This document shows positions 40,356 to 50,840 of a DNA stretch of 64,000 nt, piece by piece; position 1 is the stretch's first letter, and each line of letters starts with the position of its first letter. The DNA comes from Janthinobacterium sp. PC23-8 (GTDB lineage: Bacteria; Pseudomonadota; Gammaproteobacteria; Burkholderiales; Burkholderiaceae_D). A model generated the notes under the pieces. That model was not told the origin of the DNA and made no database searches. It saw only the letters and a list, made by a program, of their open reading frames with translations. A program made the position numbers and the translations under genes. The stretch covers positions 2,375,066-2,439,065 of the forward strand of contig NZ_NJGY01000001.1 of assembly GCF_002250505.1 (NCBI RefSeq), in the 5' to 3' direction.

Positions 40356-41303
40356 ATGGCCGGCACCAGCCTGTTTGCCCTGCTCGACGATATCGCCAGC
40401 ATCCTCGACGATGTTTCCCTGATGACCAAGGTGGCGGCCAAGAAAACCGCCGGCGTGCTCGGCGACGACCTGGCCCTCAATGCCCAGCAGGTATCGGGCG
40501 TGCGCGCCGAGCGCGAACTGCCGGTGGTGTGGGCGGTGGCGCTCGGTTCCTTGAAAAACAAGGCCATCCTGGTGCCGGCCGCGCTGGCCATCAGCGCCTT
40601 TGCGCCGTGGGCCATCACGCCGCTGCTGATGGTGGGCGGCGCCTATCTGTGCTTCGAGGGCTTTGAGAAGATCGCCCATCCCTTGCTGCACCCGGACGAC
40701 AGCCACAAGGCCGAGCTGGCCGAAGCGCTGCGCGACCCGAATGTCGACCTGGTGGCGCTGGAAAAAGACAAGATCAAGGGCGCGGTGCGCACCGATTTCA
40801 TTTTGTCGGCCGAAATCATCGTGATTGCCCTGGGCACGGTGGCCACCGCCACCTTCGCCGAACAGGTGGCGGTGGTGGCCGGCATCGCCGTGATCATGAC
40901 GGTGGGCGTGTATGGCCTGGTGGCCGGCATCGTCAAGCTCGACGACGCAGGGTTTTACCTGGCCGCGCGCAAGGGCCCCGGCGCGCTGATGCATGGCGTG
41001 CGGGCGTTGGGCCGCATGCTCGTTGCCGCCGCCCCCAGGCTGATGAAGTTCCTGTCGGTGGTCGGCACCCTGGCCATGTTCATGGTCGGCGGCGGCATCC
41101 TGACGCACGGCTGGCCGTGGGCCAGCGCGCTGCTGCACCAGATCGAGCATGCGGCGGCCGGCGTGGCGGTGGTCGGCGGCGTGCTGGCGGCCGTGCTGCC
41201 CAGCGTGGTCAACGCCGTGGCCGGCGTGATCGCCGGTGCCCTGGTGCTGGCGGTGGTCAGCGGTGGCCAGGCTTTGTTGCGCATGGTCAAGCCGGCCAAA
41301 TAG
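40356..41303 (+). CDS. DUF808 family inner-membrane protein (YedI-like)
   Basis: 315-residue DUF808 protein. The N-terminal signature is [44 protein letters not shown]. Several membrane helices follow (around 70-90, 150-200, 225-310), with the conserved [12 protein letters not shown] segment. Function is unknown; E. coli YedI is the reference member. GGAGG precedes the start. A YiaA-like gene follows after 76 bp. Confidence 0.88.
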   Translation: MAGTSLFALLDDIASILDDVSLMTKVAAKKTAGVLGDDLALNAQQVSGVRAERELPVVWAVALGSLKNKAILVPAALAISAFAPWAITPLLMVGGAYLCFEGFEKIAHPLLHPDDSHKAELAEALRDPNVDLVALEKDKIKGAVRTDFILSAEIIVIALGTVATATFAEQVAVVAGIAVIMTVGVYGLVAGIVKLDDAGFYLAARKGPGALMHGVRALGRMLVAAAPRLMKFLSVVGTLAMFMVGGGILTHGWPWASALLHQIEHAAAGVAVVGGVLAAVLPSVVNAVAGVIAGALVLAVVSGGQALLRMVKPAK

Positions 41304-41379
41304 ACTTTCTGCTCTGATGGGGCGGCGGCAACCGTGGCTGTCGCCCGCATTTCCCTTCCAACCACCTCAGGAGTCAAGC

Positions 41380-41820
41380 ATGCAGCAATCCCCCTTCCAA
41401 CGTCCGAGCAGCGCGTTTATCGGTGCCTCGTGGGCCGCACTGCTGATCGGCTCGATCACCTATCTGGCGGGCCTGTGGAATGCCGGCATGGCGCTCAATG
41501 AAAAAGGTTACTACTTCACCTTGCTGATGTACGGCTTGTTCGCCGCCGTCTCGCTGCAAAAATCCGTGCGCGACCGGTATGAAGGCATCGCCGTGACCGG
41601 TATTTATTTCGGCCTGTGCTGGATCTCCGTACTGCTGGCCTTGCTATTGTTGACGGTCGGCCTGTTCAACGCCACCATGCAGAACAGCGAAAAAGGCTTT
41701 TATGCCATGTCATTCTTGCTGAGCTTGTTTGCGGCGGTGGCGGTGCAAAAGAATGTGCGCGATATCGCCCAATCGGCCCGCCCCACACTTGACGAGCCCG
41801 CCGCCACGCCGCCGGCCTGA
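41380..41820 (+). CDS. YiaA/YiaB-family inner-membrane protein
   Basis: 146-residue protein made of two similar halves, each with two membrane helices and the YiaA-type signature ([23 protein letters not shown]...[26 protein letters not shown], then [27 protein letters not shown]). The repeated KGYYF/KGFYA...VQK.VRD pattern shows internal duplication. Function is unknown. AGGAG precedes ATG 41380. Confidence 0.88.
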   Translation: MQQSPFQRPSSAFIGASWAALLIGSITYLAGLWNAGMALNEKGYYFTLLMYGLFAAVSLQKSVRDRYEGIAVTGIYFGLCWISVLLALLLLTVGLFNATMQNSEKGFYAMSFLLSLFAAVAVQKNVRDIAQSARPTLDEPAATPPA

Positions 41821-41881
41821 CAGATTCGGGAACCAAAATGCGGCAAGCGCGTCTACCTGTTTATCAACACAGGAGGGCGCG

Positions 41882-43990
41882 ATGAGCGACCAGCAAAAAC
41901 GTTTGCAGATGGCACTCGACGCGGCGCACATGGCGATCTGGGATTCGCACCTCGTCGGTGGCCAGGTGGTCGACGGCACCGTCAGTTGGTCGGCGCGCGG
42001 TGCGGCATTGCTGGGACTGGAGGAGCGGGCGCTGACGCAGACGTTCCGCGATTTTCTCGCCTGCGTGCACGCCGACGACCGCACGCACGTGCTGGAAGTA
42101 CTCCAGGATGGCGTGCAGCGCCACGGCGGCTATGCGTTGCAATACCGCGTGGTGTGGCCCGACGGCAGCGAACGCTGGCTGGCCGCCAGGGCGCAGGTGT
42201 TCATGGACGCTGGCGGCCAGCCCGAGCGCACCCTGGGCATCATCTGGGACATCACCGAACATACGCAGCAGGAAATCATGATCGCCGAACGCAAGGAACT
42301 GGCGGAAGTGACGCTCAGTTCCATCGGCGACGCCGTGATCACCACCGACCCGCAGGGCAAGACGCGCTACCTGAACCGCATGGCCGAGCAATTGACGGGC
42401 TGGACCACCCAGCTGGCGCAGGGCCTCGATATCTGGGAAACCATGCCGCTGGCCGACGAACAGACGGGCGCCACGCTCGAGCACGTGGCCATCAAATGCC
42501 TGCGCCAGCGCCAGGCGGTCGGCACCTCGGCGCACACCAACCTGATCACGCGCGACGGGCGCCAGATCGCCGTCGAGGATAGCGCCGCGCCGATCTGGTC
42601 GCGCGACGGCGAGATCCTCGGCGCGGTGGTGGTGTTTCGCGACATCAGCCATGAGCGCAAGCTGAGCCGGCAATTGTCGTGGGAAGCCACGCACGACCAC
42701 CTCACCGGCCTGGTCAACCGGCGCCATTTCGAGCACCTGGTGGCCGGCGCCCTGCACACGTCCAAGGAGCAGGGCCATGTGCACGCCCTGCTGTATCTGG
42801 ACCTGGACCAGTTCAAGGTCATCAACGATACCTGCGGCCACAACGCCGGCGACGTGCTGCTGCAACTGCTGGCCAAGCTGCTGCAATCGCAGATGCGCGA
42901 CAGCGACATCCTGGCGCGCCTGGGCGGCGACGAACTGGGCGTGCTGCTGCCGCACTGCCCGATGGAACATGCACGCCAGGTCGGCGAACAGCTGCGCCAG
43001 TCGATCCGCGACTTTCACTTTGCCTGGGATGGCCGCAGCTACGAGCTGGGCGTGAGCATCGGCATGGTGGAAATCAGCCAGGACAGCAAGTCGCTGAGCG
43101 AACTGATGATCGCCGCCGACCAGGCCTGCTACCTGGCCAAGGAGCAGGGCCGCAACCGCATCCACGTGTACCAGGAAGCGGACGTGATGCTGGCCCAGCG
43201 CCATGGCGAAATGCTGTGGATCGCGCGCCTGAACGAAGCGTTCGAAAAACAATATTTCCGCCTGTACGCGATGCCCATCGTGCACCTGCGCGAAGGCCAG
43301 GAACGCCACGACGAGGTGCTGCTGCGCATCTGTAACAGCAAGGGCGACCTGATCCTGCCCGGCGCCTTTATCCCGGCCGCCGAGCGCTACGACATGATGA
43401 TCTCGATCGACCGCTGGGTCATCCGCGCCGTGTGCGCCCATATCCAGAGCGTGCGCGAGAGCCTGGAACCGGTCGCGGCACTGGTGGAACAGCGCCGCCG
43501 CGCGCCGGCGCTATATTCGATCAATCTGTCGGGCATGTCGCTGGTCGATACCGGCTTGCAGCACTACATTACCGAGCAGTTCGTGCACTACGCGATCGCC
43601 CCCGAACAGATCTGCTTTGAAATCACGGAAACGGCGGTGATTGCCAACCTGCCCAAGGCGCAGGTGTTCATGCACCAGCTCAAGGCCCTCGGCTGCCGCT
43701 TCTCGCTCGACGACTTCGGCGCCGGCTTCTCCTCGTTCGGCTACCTGAAAGCGCTGCCGGTCGATTACCTGAAGATCGATGGCGTATTCGTGCGCGACAT
43801 CGCCGCCAACGCGATCAATCGCGCCATGGTCAAGGCCATCAATGAAGTGGGCCACGTGATGGGCCTGAAAACAGTGGCCGAATACGTGGAAGACGAAGCG
43901 ACGCTGGCCGTCATCCGCGAACTGGGCGTCGATTACGCCCAGGGTTACGCGGTGGGCGGCTTGCGCCCGCTGGTGGCCGGCATGGACTGA
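41882..43990 (+). CDS. PAS-PAS-GGDEF-EAL cyclic-di-GMP protein
   Basis: 702-residue soluble protein with two PAS domains (about 5-130 and 135-260), GGDEF (about 265-430) and EAL (about 445-695). The GGDEF signature is GGDEL (348-352), a change at the last position. The EAL signature reads EVL (478-480), a common functional variant. Other phosphodiesterase residues are present (INLSG, ETAVI, DDFGAGFSS, DYLKIDG). It probably degrades c-di-GMP, with the cyclase domain active or GTP-sensing. It has no membrane segment. GGAGG precedes ATG 41882. Confidence 0.92.
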   Translation: MSDQQKRLQMALDAAHMAIWDSHLVGGQVVDGTVSWSARGAALLGLEERALTQTFRDFLACVHADDRTHVLEVLQDGVQRHGGYALQYRVVWPDGSERWLAARAQVFMDAGGQPERTLGIIWDITEHTQQEIMIAERKELAEVTLSSIGDAVITTDPQGKTRYLNRMAEQLTGWTTQLAQGLDIWETMPLADEQTGATLEHVAIKCLRQRQAVGTSAHTNLITRDGRQIAVEDSAAPIWSRDGEILGAVVVFRDISHERKLSRQLSWEATHDHLTGLVNRRHFEHLVAGALHTSKEQGHVHALLYLDLDQFKVINDTCGHNAGDVLLQLLAKLLQSQMRDSDILARLGGDELGVLLPHCPMEHARQVGEQLRQSIRDFHFAWDGRSYELGVSIGMVEISQDSKSLSELMIAADQACYLAKEQGRNRIHVYQEADVMLAQRHGEMLWIARLNEAFEKQYFRLYAMPIVHLREGQERHDEVLLRICNSKGDLILPGAFIPAAERYDMMISIDRWVIRAVCAHIQSVRESLEPVAALVEQRRRAPALYSINLSGMSLVDTGLQHYITEQFVHYAIAPEQICFEITETAVIANLPKAQVFMHQLKALGCRFSLDDFGAGFSSFGYLKALPVDYLKIDGVFVRDIAANAINRAMVKAINEVGHVMGLKTVAEYVEDEATLAVIRELGVDYAQGYAVGGLRPLVAGMD

Positions 43991-44101
43991 AGGGCCAGCT
44001 ACGCCGTAGTCACTATGGCGGCATGCATCAAACCATCCCTCTGCAGAAATGATTAGCCGTGTCTGCGCGCCGTTAAATTAGCCACTCCAATTTTAGGGAT
44101 T

Positions 44102-44115
44102 TTGATCTACATCAA
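44102..44115. promoter_or_regulatory. Perfect FNR/Anr box upstream of the Aer-like receptor gene
   Basis: TTGATCTACATCAA matches the TTGAT-N4-ATCAA consensus exactly. A -10-like TACACT (44138-44143) would put the start point near 44150, so the box is centred near -41.5, the class II activator position. An FNR-type regulator is encoded in this window at 61152. Confidence 0.8.
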
Positions 44116-44225
44116 TAAATTTGCGCTGATGACTCCTTACACTGATCCACGTTCTTGCAATCCTGCAAGCTTTATTCAATAACCGCGTCCGACTGCCGTT
44201 CGACGCACCTGTCCGGGAAGCCGTC

Positions 44226-45908
44226 ATGCGCCAGAATTTGCCAGTTACCAACCGTGAAACCCTGGTTCTCGAGGATCAGGCCATCGTCTCGAAAACGGAC
44301 ATGAACGGTAACATCGTGTACGTGAACCCGTATTTCAGCCAGGTCAGCGGCTTTACCGAGGCAGAACTGATCGGCTCACCGCAGAACATCGTGCGCCATC
44401 CCGACATGCCGGCCGAAGCGTTTGCCGACATGTGGGCGTCGCTGAAAGCCGGCACGCCATGGACCGGCCTGGTCAAGAACCGCTGCAAGAACGGCGACTT
44501 TTACTGGGTGCGCGCCAACGTCACGCCGATCCGCGAAGCGGGCCAGACCATCGGCTACATGTCGGTGCGGGTGAAAGCCGACAAGGACCAGGTCAAGGTG
44601 GCCGAAGAGGCCTATCACGCCATCCGCCACCAGGAAGGCGGACGCATCGTCATCAAGCACGGCCAGATCGTGCGCCCCGGCCTGGCCCATGTGCTGCACA
44701 AGCTGACCCATATGTCGCTCAGCCTGCGCATCTGGATGGCGACCAGCGCCGTCAACTGCCTGCAGCTGCTGGTGTGCGCCATCACCCTGTTCGCCGCCAA
44801 CAGCGGGGTGACCAACTACGGCATCTTCGGCGCCACCCTGGCCGGCTTCCTGATCAACGTCTTCCTCTGGTACACCTTGCGCGTATCGGTGCTGCAGCCT
44901 TTGAACAAGGCCCTGAACGGCGCGCGGGCGATCGCCGCCGGCGACCTGTCGGGCAGCTTTGAAACGGACAGCACCGATGAAGTGGGCCAGTTGCTGCGCG
45001 CGCTGCAGCAGATGAACAGCAATCTGATCGCCACCATCCGCGACGTGCGCATCAATGTCGAAACCATGGCGGTGGCCACCAAGCAGATCGCGGCGGGCAA
45101 TATGGACCTGTCGGGCCGCACCGAATCGCAGGCGGCCAGCCTGGAAGAGACGGCGTCGAGCATCGAAGAATTCTCGTCGACCGTCAAGCAGAACGCCGAC
45201 AACTCGGTGCAGGCCAATGATCTGGCCGTGGCCGCATCGAAAGTGGCAGTGCAGGGCGGCGAGATCGTCGCCGACGTGATCACCACCATGGCTGAAATCA
45301 ATACCTCGTCGAAGAAGATCGTCGACATCATCGGCCTGATCGAAGGCATCGCTTTCCAGACCAATATCCTGGCGCTGAACGCGGCCGTGGAAGCGGCGCG
45401 CGCCGGCGAACAGGGCCGCGGCTTTGCGGTCGTGGCCGGCGAAGTGCGCAGCCTGGCGCAGCGTTCCGCAGTAGCAGCCAAGGACATCAAGCAGCTGATC
45501 GACATTTCCGTCAGCAAGGTCGGCGCCGGCATGCTGCAGGTCAACCGCGCTGGCACCACCATGGAACAAGTGGTCAGCTCGGTGCAGCAGGTGACCGCCA
45601 TCATGCAGGAAATCTCGATCGCCTCGCGCGAGCAAAGCATCGGCGTCGACCAGGTCAATAGCGCCATCGCCCACATGGACCAGGTGACGCAGCAGAATGC
45701 GGCGCTGGTCGAGGAAGCGGCGGCAGCGGCCACGCGCCTGTCGGAAGAAGCGGCCAGCCTGTCGCAAGCGGTCAGCCTGTTCAATTTCGGCAAGCTGCCG
45801 CCGACGCGCCGGCTGACGCCAAATAACGCACGTGGCGACGCCGCCAACGCCGGCAATAGCAGCCAAAACAGCGGCAAAAGCGCCGGCCTGAAACGCCTGG
45901 CTGCCTGA
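44226..45908 (+). CDS. Aer-like PAS chemoreceptor (methyl-accepting chemotaxis protein)
   Basis: 560-residue receptor. A cytoplasmic PAS domain (about 15-120, [35 protein letters not shown]) is the FAD-PAS type of Aer. Two membrane segments (about 165-220) bracket no large periplasmic domain. HAMP follows, then an MCP signalling domain with hairpin tip [32 protein letters not shown]. It likely senses redox/oxygen for aerotaxis. The perfect FNR box upstream fits low-oxygen control. Its C terminus lacks the NWETF CheR tether. Confidence 0.92.
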   Translation: MRQNLPVTNRETLVLEDQAIVSKTDMNGNIVYVNPYFSQVSGFTEAELIGSPQNIVRHPDMPAEAFADMWASLKAGTPWTGLVKNRCKNGDFYWVRANVTPIREAGQTIGYMSVRVKADKDQVKVAEEAYHAIRHQEGGRIVIKHGQIVRPGLAHVLHKLTHMSLSLRIWMATSAVNCLQLLVCAITLFAANSGVTNYGIFGATLAGFLINVFLWYTLRVSVLQPLNKALNGARAIAAGDLSGSFETDSTDEVGQLLRALQQMNSNLIATIRDVRINVETMAVATKQIAAGNMDLSGRTESQAASLEETASSIEEFSSTVKQNADNSVQANDLAVAASKVAVQGGEIVADVITTMAEINTSSKKIVDIIGLIEGIAFQTNILALNAAVEAARAGEQGRGFAVVAGEVRSLAQRSAVAAKDIKQLIDISVSKVGAGMLQVNRAGTTMEQVVSSVQQVTAIMQEISIASREQSIGVDQVNSAIAHMDQVTQQNAALVEEAAAAATRLSEEAASLSQAVSLFNFGKLPPTRRLTPNNARGDAANAGNSSQNSGKSAGLKRLAA

Positions 45909-45930
45909 TCATTTCAAGAATCGAACCACC

Positions 45931-47388
45931 ATGTCCACATTACTGAGCAACACTTCCGGCGAACTCGACGCCGTCGTCGAATTCGATCCTGTCATCATCG
46001 GCAAGATGAGCCAGTCCGGCCCGCGCTACACCTCGTATCCGACCGCCGACCGCTTCCATGCCAATTTTGGCTATGGCAATTTCCTCGAAGCCGTGGCGGC
46101 GCTGCGCATGCGCGGTGGGCGCCGTCCGCTGTCGGTGTACGTGCACGTGCCGTTTTGCGACACCCTGTGCTACTACTGCGCCTGCAACAAGATCATCACG
46201 AAAGACCGCAGCAAGGCCGTCACCTATCTCAGCTACCTGAAGCAGGAAATCGCCATGCAGGCCAAGCTGTTTGCCGGCATGAACCAGATCGAGCAGCTGC
46301 ACTTCGGCGGCGGCACGCCCACCTACCTGAGCGAAAAACAGATGGACGAGCTGATGACGCATCTGCGCCAGCACTTCGAATTCGCGCCGGACGCCGATGG
46401 CGAATACTCGATCGAAATCGATCCGCGCACGGTCTCGCGCGAACGCGTGTTTTCGCTGCGCGCGCAAGGCTTCAACCGCATCAGCCTGGGCGTGCAGGAC
46501 TTCGACGCCGACGTGCAAAAAGCCGTCAACCGCATCCAGCCCGAAGCGGAAACCGTGGCCGTGATGCAGGCGGCGCGCGACGCCGGTTTTCGCTCCATCA
46601 GCATCGACCTGATCTATGGCTTGCCCAAGCAAAACATGGAGACCATGACGGAAACCTTGCGCAAGGTGATCAACGCCAGCCCCGACCGCATTGCCCTGTA
46701 CCACTATGCGCACATGCCGCACCTGTTCAAGCCGCAGCGCCGCATCCTCGACGCCGACATGCCCGACAGCAGCACCAAGCTGGCCATGCTGGGCCTGTGC
46801 ATCGCGCGCCTGACGGCCGCCGGCTATGTGTATATCGGCATGGACCATTTCGCCAAGCCCACCGACGACCTGGCCGTGGCGCAGCGCCAGGGCCGCTTGC
46901 ACCGCAATTTCCAGGGCTATTCCACGCGCGCCGAAGCGGACCTGATCGCCTGCGGCGTGTCGGCCATCAGTTCGGTGGGCGCCGTCTACAGCCAGAATGA
47001 AAAGACGCTGGACGCGTATTACGAAAAGCTCGACGAAGGCGTGCTGCCGATCGCGCGCGGCATCAAGCTGGAAACGGACGACATGCTGCGCCGTATCATT
47101 ATCCAGATGCTGATGTGCAATTTCGAACTGTCGATCGCCACCATCGAGCAATCGCACCCGGTGATTTTCCGTAGCTACTTCGCCAGCGAGCTGGAAAAGC
47201 TGCGCGAACTGGCGCGCGACGGCCTGCTGATCATCGAAGAGGACTGGCTGACGGTGACGCCAAAGGGCCGTCTGTTGATCCGCAATATCTGCATGGTGTT
47301 CGACCGCCACCTGGCCGAGGCGCGCGCCAGGGCAGCGCTGGCGCCAGCCGATGCGCCGCAACCGCTGCGCTACTCGAAGACGGTGTAA
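45931..47388 (+). CDS. hemN: Oxygen-independent coproporphyrinogen III oxidase
   Basis: 485-residue radical-SAM enzyme making protoporphyrinogen IX without oxygen. The cluster motif is PFCDTLCYYCACNK (C76, C80, C83, C85), with GPRYTSYPTADRF at the N terminus and LHFGGGTPTYLS and IDPRTVSRERV downstream. It starts 22 bp after the receptor gene and 9 bp before the SafE-like gene, so it is probably read from the same FNR-controlled promoter. Haem supply and cbb3 assembly are thereby linked. Confidence 0.96.
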   Translation: MSTLLSNTSGELDAVVEFDPVIIGKMSQSGPRYTSYPTADRFHANFGYGNFLEAVAALRMRGGRRPLSVYVHVPFCDTLCYYCACNKIITKDRSKAVTYLSYLKQEIAMQAKLFAGMNQIEQLHFGGGTPTYLSEKQMDELMTHLRQHFEFAPDADGEYSIEIDPRTVSRERVFSLRAQGFNRISLGVQDFDADVQKAVNRIQPEAETVAVMQAARDAGFRSISIDLIYGLPKQNMETMTETLRKVINASPDRIALYHYAHMPHLFKPQRRILDADMPDSSTKLAMLGLCIARLTAAGYVYIGMDHFAKPTDDLAVAQRQGRLHRNFQGYSTRAEADLIACGVSAISSVGAVYSQNEKTLDAYYEKLDEGVLPIARGIKLETDDMLRRIIIQMLMCNFELSIATIEQSHPVIFRSYFASELEKLRELARDGLLIIEEDWLTVTPKGRLLIRNICMVFDRHLAEARARAALAPADAPQPLRYSKTV

Positions 47389-47397
47389 CGCGCGCCG

Positions 47398-48141
47398 ATG
47401 AATTCCCTGAGCCTTTTGCCGCTGTTTATGGTCGGCCTGGCCGGCAGCGTGCACTGCATCGGCATGTGCGGCGGCATCGTCGGTGCGCTGTCGGTGGGGG
47501 TTGCGCCCACGCCGCCGCGCGCGGTGATCGCCATCCATGCAGTGCGCGACAACGGTACCTTGCGCGTGCTGGCCTATAACGGCGGGCGCATCGGCAGCTA
47601 TATGCTGGCCGGCGCGGCGGCCGGCAGCCTGGCCGGCGCCGGCATGGTGCGCATTGCCTCGCTGCAAGTGGCCGGCTACTGGCTGGCCAACCTGATGCTG
47701 GTCGCGCTGGGCCTGTACCTGATGGACGCCTGGCGCGGCCTGGCGCATCTGGAAGCGGCCGGCAATGTGCTGTGGCGCCGCCTGCGTCCCTTGTTAAAAC
47801 CGCTGCTGCCGATGGATACGCCGCTGAAAGCGCTGGCCGTCGGCGGCCTGTGGGGCTGGGTGCCATGTGGCATGGTCTACAGCGCCTTGCTGACCGCCAT
47901 GATGGCCGGTTCGGCCCTGCACGGCGCGGCCGCCATGGCCGCGTTTGGCCTGGGTACCTTGCCAACGCTGCTCGGCATGGGATTGCTGGGTGCGCGATTG
48001 CGCCAGCAAATGCAGCGCCGCGCCGTGCGCATCGCCAGCGGCCTGCTGGTGCTGGGCTTTGGCTTGCTGGGCTTGTTGCGCGCGGCCAACGGCGTCTCGC
48101 TGGGCTGGCTCGACGCCCTGTGCGTGGCGCCCCATCCATGA
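47398..48141 (+). CDS. TauE/SafE (DsbD_2-like) membrane protein near ccoI
   Basis: 247-residue membrane protein with about six helices. The family signatures are LAGSVHCIGMCGGIVGAL and LWGWVPCGMVYSALLTAMMAGSALHGAAAMAAFGLGTLPTLLGMG. Genes of this type regularly lie beside ccoI/ccoS and are thought to take part in copper or redox handling during cbb3 assembly; the exact role is unproven. It sits between hemN and ccoI with 9-10 bp gaps. Confidence 0.85.
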   Translation: MNSLSLLPLFMVGLAGSVHCIGMCGGIVGALSVGVAPTPPRAVIAIHAVRDNGTLRVLAYNGGRIGSYMLAGAAAGSLAGAGMVRIASLQVAGYWLANLMLVALGLYLMDAWRGLAHLEAAGNVLWRRLRPLLKPLLPMDTPLKALAVGGLWGWVPCGMVYSALLTAMMAGSALHGAAAMAAFGLGTLPTLLGMGLLGARLRQQMQRRAVRIASGLLVLGFGLLGLLRAANGVSLGWLDALCVAPHP

Positions 48142-48151
48142 GAACACGCCC

Positions 48152-50581
48152 ATGAACGCCGTTTTACAAGTGACCGACTGTTTTCACTGCGGCCTGCCCG
48201 TCCCGCCCGGTTCCCGCTGGAACGTGACCATCGACGAGTTGCCGCGCGCCATGTGCTGCCCCGGCTGCGAAGCGGTGGCGCAAACCATCGTCGACATCGG
48301 CCAGAGCAAGTACTACAGCGAGCGCGACGCCTACGCCGTCAATGCGTTTGATGCCACCCTGATGCCGCCCGAACTGCGCCTGTACAGCAATGACGATGCG
48401 CAGTTCGCGCGCGACGCGGGCAGCTGCGAAGCGACCCTGTCGGTCGAAGGCATACGCTGCGCCGCCTGCGTGTGGCTGATCGAGCGCCAGCTGATCGGCC
48501 TGCCCGGGGTGCAGGTGGCCAGCCTGAATGTCGCCACCGAACGCCTGTACGTGCGCTGGAACCGTGCGCAGTGCGAGCCGGGCGATATCCTGCAAGCCGT
48601 GCGCCAGGTCGGCTACACGGCCTATCCCTACGACGCCGTGCGCCATGGCGAGCAGCTGCAAAAAGCCAGCAAGACCCTGGGCCGCCAGCTGTTCGTGGCC
48701 GGCCTGTCGATGATGCAGGTGATGATGTACGTGGCGCCGTCCTACCTGGCGGCCGAAGACGGCACCCTCGATCCGGACATGGCAAGCCTGATGCGCTGGG
48801 CCAGCCTGCTGCTGACGCTGCCGGCCATCTGCTACTCGGCGCTGCCGTTTTTCCAGGGCGCCTGGTCCAGCCTGCGCGCACGCACCCTGGGCATGGATGT
48901 GCCCGTCACTCTGGGTATCCTGGCGGCCTTTTTCGGCAGCCTGGTGGCCACCTTTACCGGCCGCGGCGAGGTATATTTCGACTCGGCCACGATGTTCATT
49001 TTCCTGCTGCTGTGCAGCCGCTACTTTGAACTGCAGGCGCGCCGCAAGGCCGCCTCGGCACTCGAGCGCCTGCAACACGCCTTGCCCGCCTCGGCCACCC
49101 TGCTGGCCGGCTTTCCCGCCAGCCGCGCCCCCACCCTGGTGCCGGCCGGCAGCCTGGGGGTCGGTGACGTGATCCTGGTGAAACCCGGCGAAGCGATCGC
49201 CGCCGACAGCGTCATTATCGAAGGCAACAGCGCGCTCGATTTATCCTTGCTGACGGGCGAGAGCGCGGCGCAGCGTCGGTCAAGCGGCGAACAGGTGCCG
49301 GGCGGGGCGATCAACGCCAGCGCCGCGCTGCTGCTGCGCGTATTGAAACCGGCGCGCGAGAGCACCCTGTCCGACCTGCTGAAACTGATCGAGCGGGCCG
49401 GCAGCGGCAAGCCGCGGATCGCGCAGTGGGCCGACAAGGTGGCCGCCTGGTTCGTGCTGGGCCTGCTGCTGTTTGCCGTCGCCGTGCTCGCCTTCTGGAG
49501 CTGGCACGACCCGGCGCAAGCGTGGCCGGTGGCCATTGCCGTGCTGGTGGTGTCGTGTCCGTGCGCGCTGTCGCTGGCCACGCCGACGGCGCTGGCCGCC
49601 GCCACCGACAGCCTGCTGCGGCGCGGCGTGCTGATCGTGCAGCCGCATGTACTGGAAACCTTGCACCGCGCCACCCATATCGTGTTCGACAAGACGGGCA
49701 CATTGACCATCGGCCGGCCCGTGCTGAAACACACCGACAGCCTGGGACCGCTGGACGAGCACGCCTGCCTGAAAATCGCCGCCGCGCTGGAAACGGGCAG
49801 CGCCCATCCGCTGGCGCAAGCCATGCTGGACGCGGCCGGCGCCATCGAGCTCGATCATGCGACGCAGCTGCGGGAAGTGCAGGGCCAGGGTCTCGAAGGC
49901 ATGCTCAACGGCATGCGCTACCGCCTCGGCAATGCCGCCTTTGTGGCGGCGATCGCCGGCCCGCCGGTGGGCGACACGGCCGTCGGCGTGGCAGGCATGA
50001 CGCCGCTCTACCTGGGCATCGAGGGGCAGTGGCTGGCGCGTTTTCTGCTCAGCGACGCGCTGCGCCCGGAAGCGCGCGAGGTAGTCGAATATTTCCAGCA
50101 CCACGGCAAGCAGGTGCTGCTCTTGAGCGGCGACCAGGAAGCGCTGACGCAAAGCGTGGCGCGCGAACTGGGCATCGCCACCGCCTGCGGCGAATGCCTG
50201 CCCGATGAAAAACTCGATTTCGTGCAGCAGTTGCAGGCCACCGGCGCGGTAGTGGCGATGGTCGGCGACGGCATCAACGACGCCGCCGTGCTGAGCGCGG
50301 CCGATGTGTCGTTCGCCATGGGCTCGGGCGCCGCGCTGGCGCAGGCGCATGCCGACACGGTGCTGCTGTCGAACCAGTTGCGCTCGGTGCGCGACACGGC
50401 CCGCACGGCGGCGCGCAGCATGCGCATCATCCGCGAAAACCTCGCCTGGGCCACCGTGTACAACCTCACCGCCATCCCCGCCGCCGCGCTGGGCTTCCTG
50501 AACCCGTGGCTGTCGGGTGTCGGCATGGCCGCCAGCTCGGCGGTCGTGATCGCCAACGCCCTGCGCCTGAGGAAAAGCTGA
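48152..50581 (+). CDS. ccoI: cbb3 oxidase copper-translocating P-type ATPase CcoI (FixI)
   Basis: 809-residue P1B-type ATPase supplying copper for cbb3 oxidase. The N terminus has a Cys-rich region (CFHCGLPVP, CCPGCEAV) and a heavy-metal-binding domain (GIRCAACVWLIERQL). The membrane copper site is CPCALSLATPTAL, the phosphorylation motif DKTGTLTIG and the hinge GDGINDAAVL. ATG 48152 gives the family N terminus. Its TGA shares bases with the ccoS ATG. Confidence 0.95.
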   Translation: MNAVLQVTDCFHCGLPVPPGSRWNVTIDELPRAMCCPGCEAVAQTIVDIGQSKYYSERDAYAVNAFDATLMPPELRLYSNDDAQFARDAGSCEATLSVEGIRCAACVWLIERQLIGLPGVQVASLNVATERLYVRWNRAQCEPGDILQAVRQVGYTAYPYDAVRHGEQLQKASKTLGRQLFVAGLSMMQVMMYVAPSYLAAEDGTLDPDMASLMRWASLLLTLPAICYSALPFFQGAWSSLRARTLGMDVPVTLGILAAFFGSLVATFTGRGEVYFDSATMFIFLLLCSRYFELQARRKAASALERLQHALPASATLLAGFPASRAPTLVPAGSLGVGDVILVKPGEAIAADSVIIEGNSALDLSLLTGESAAQRRSSGEQVPGGAINASAALLLRVLKPARESTLSDLLKLIERAGSGKPRIAQWADKVAAWFVLGLLLFAVAVLAFWSWHDPAQAWPVAIAVLVVSCPCALSLATPTALAAATDSLLRRGVLIVQPHVLETLHRATHIVFDKTGTLTIGRPVLKHTDSLGPLDEHACLKIAAALETGSAHPLAQAMLDAAGAIELDHATQLREVQGQGLEGMLNGMRYRLGNAAFVAAIAGPPVGDTAVGVAGMTPLYLGIEGQWLARFLLSDALRPEAREVVEYFQHHGKQVLLLSGDQEALTQSVARELGIATACGECLPDEKLDFVQQLQATGAVVAMVGDGINDAAVLSAADVSFAMGSGAALAQAHADTVLLSNQLRSVRDTARTAARSMRIIRENLAWATVYNLTAIPAAALGFLNPWLSGVGMAASSAVVIANALRLRKS

Positions 50582-50766
50582 TGGAATCGCTGTACTTGCT
50601 CATACCGCTAAGCATCGTGGTGGTGTTTATCGCGCTGTGGGTCTTCTTCACGGCCTCCGACGGCGGCCAGTTCGACGACCTGGTGGGGCCAGGCCTGCGT
50701 GTGCTGCAGGACGACGATACGACGCCGGAGCAGCCGGCCGGGCCGCAGCCAGCTCAGCGCGAATAG
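50581..50766 (+). CDS. ccoS: cbb3 oxidase maturation protein CcoS
   Basis: 61-residue protein with one membrane helix followed by the CcoS signature ALWVFFTASDGGQFDDL. It starts within the ccoI stop (TGATG). Its last codons and stop lie inside the direct repeat at 50746-50800, whose other copy encodes the C terminus of Tla3 on the opposite strand. ccoS therefore probably once overlapped a convergent tla3-type gene at its 3' end. Confidence 0.92.
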   Translation: MESLYLLIPLSIVVVFIALWVFFTASDGGQFDDLVGPGLRVLQDDDTTPEQPAGPQPAQRE

Positions 50767-50800
50767 CCCTGCGAACCGGGCCGCGCATCGAAACGCCGGC
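50746..50800. repeat. 55-bp direct repeat, copy A (tla3 3'-end fossil)
   Basis: Matches 52107-52161 over 55 bp with one mismatch (50769 versus 52130). Read on the minus strand it encodes RRFDARPGSQGYSR plus stop, identical to the Tla3 C terminus, and the mismatch is synonymous (CAG/CAA). It overlaps the 3' end of ccoS. Confidence 0.92.
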
Positions 50801-50840
50801 TACGCGGCGAGCATCAGGACCATGCACCTGCCAGGCCAGA

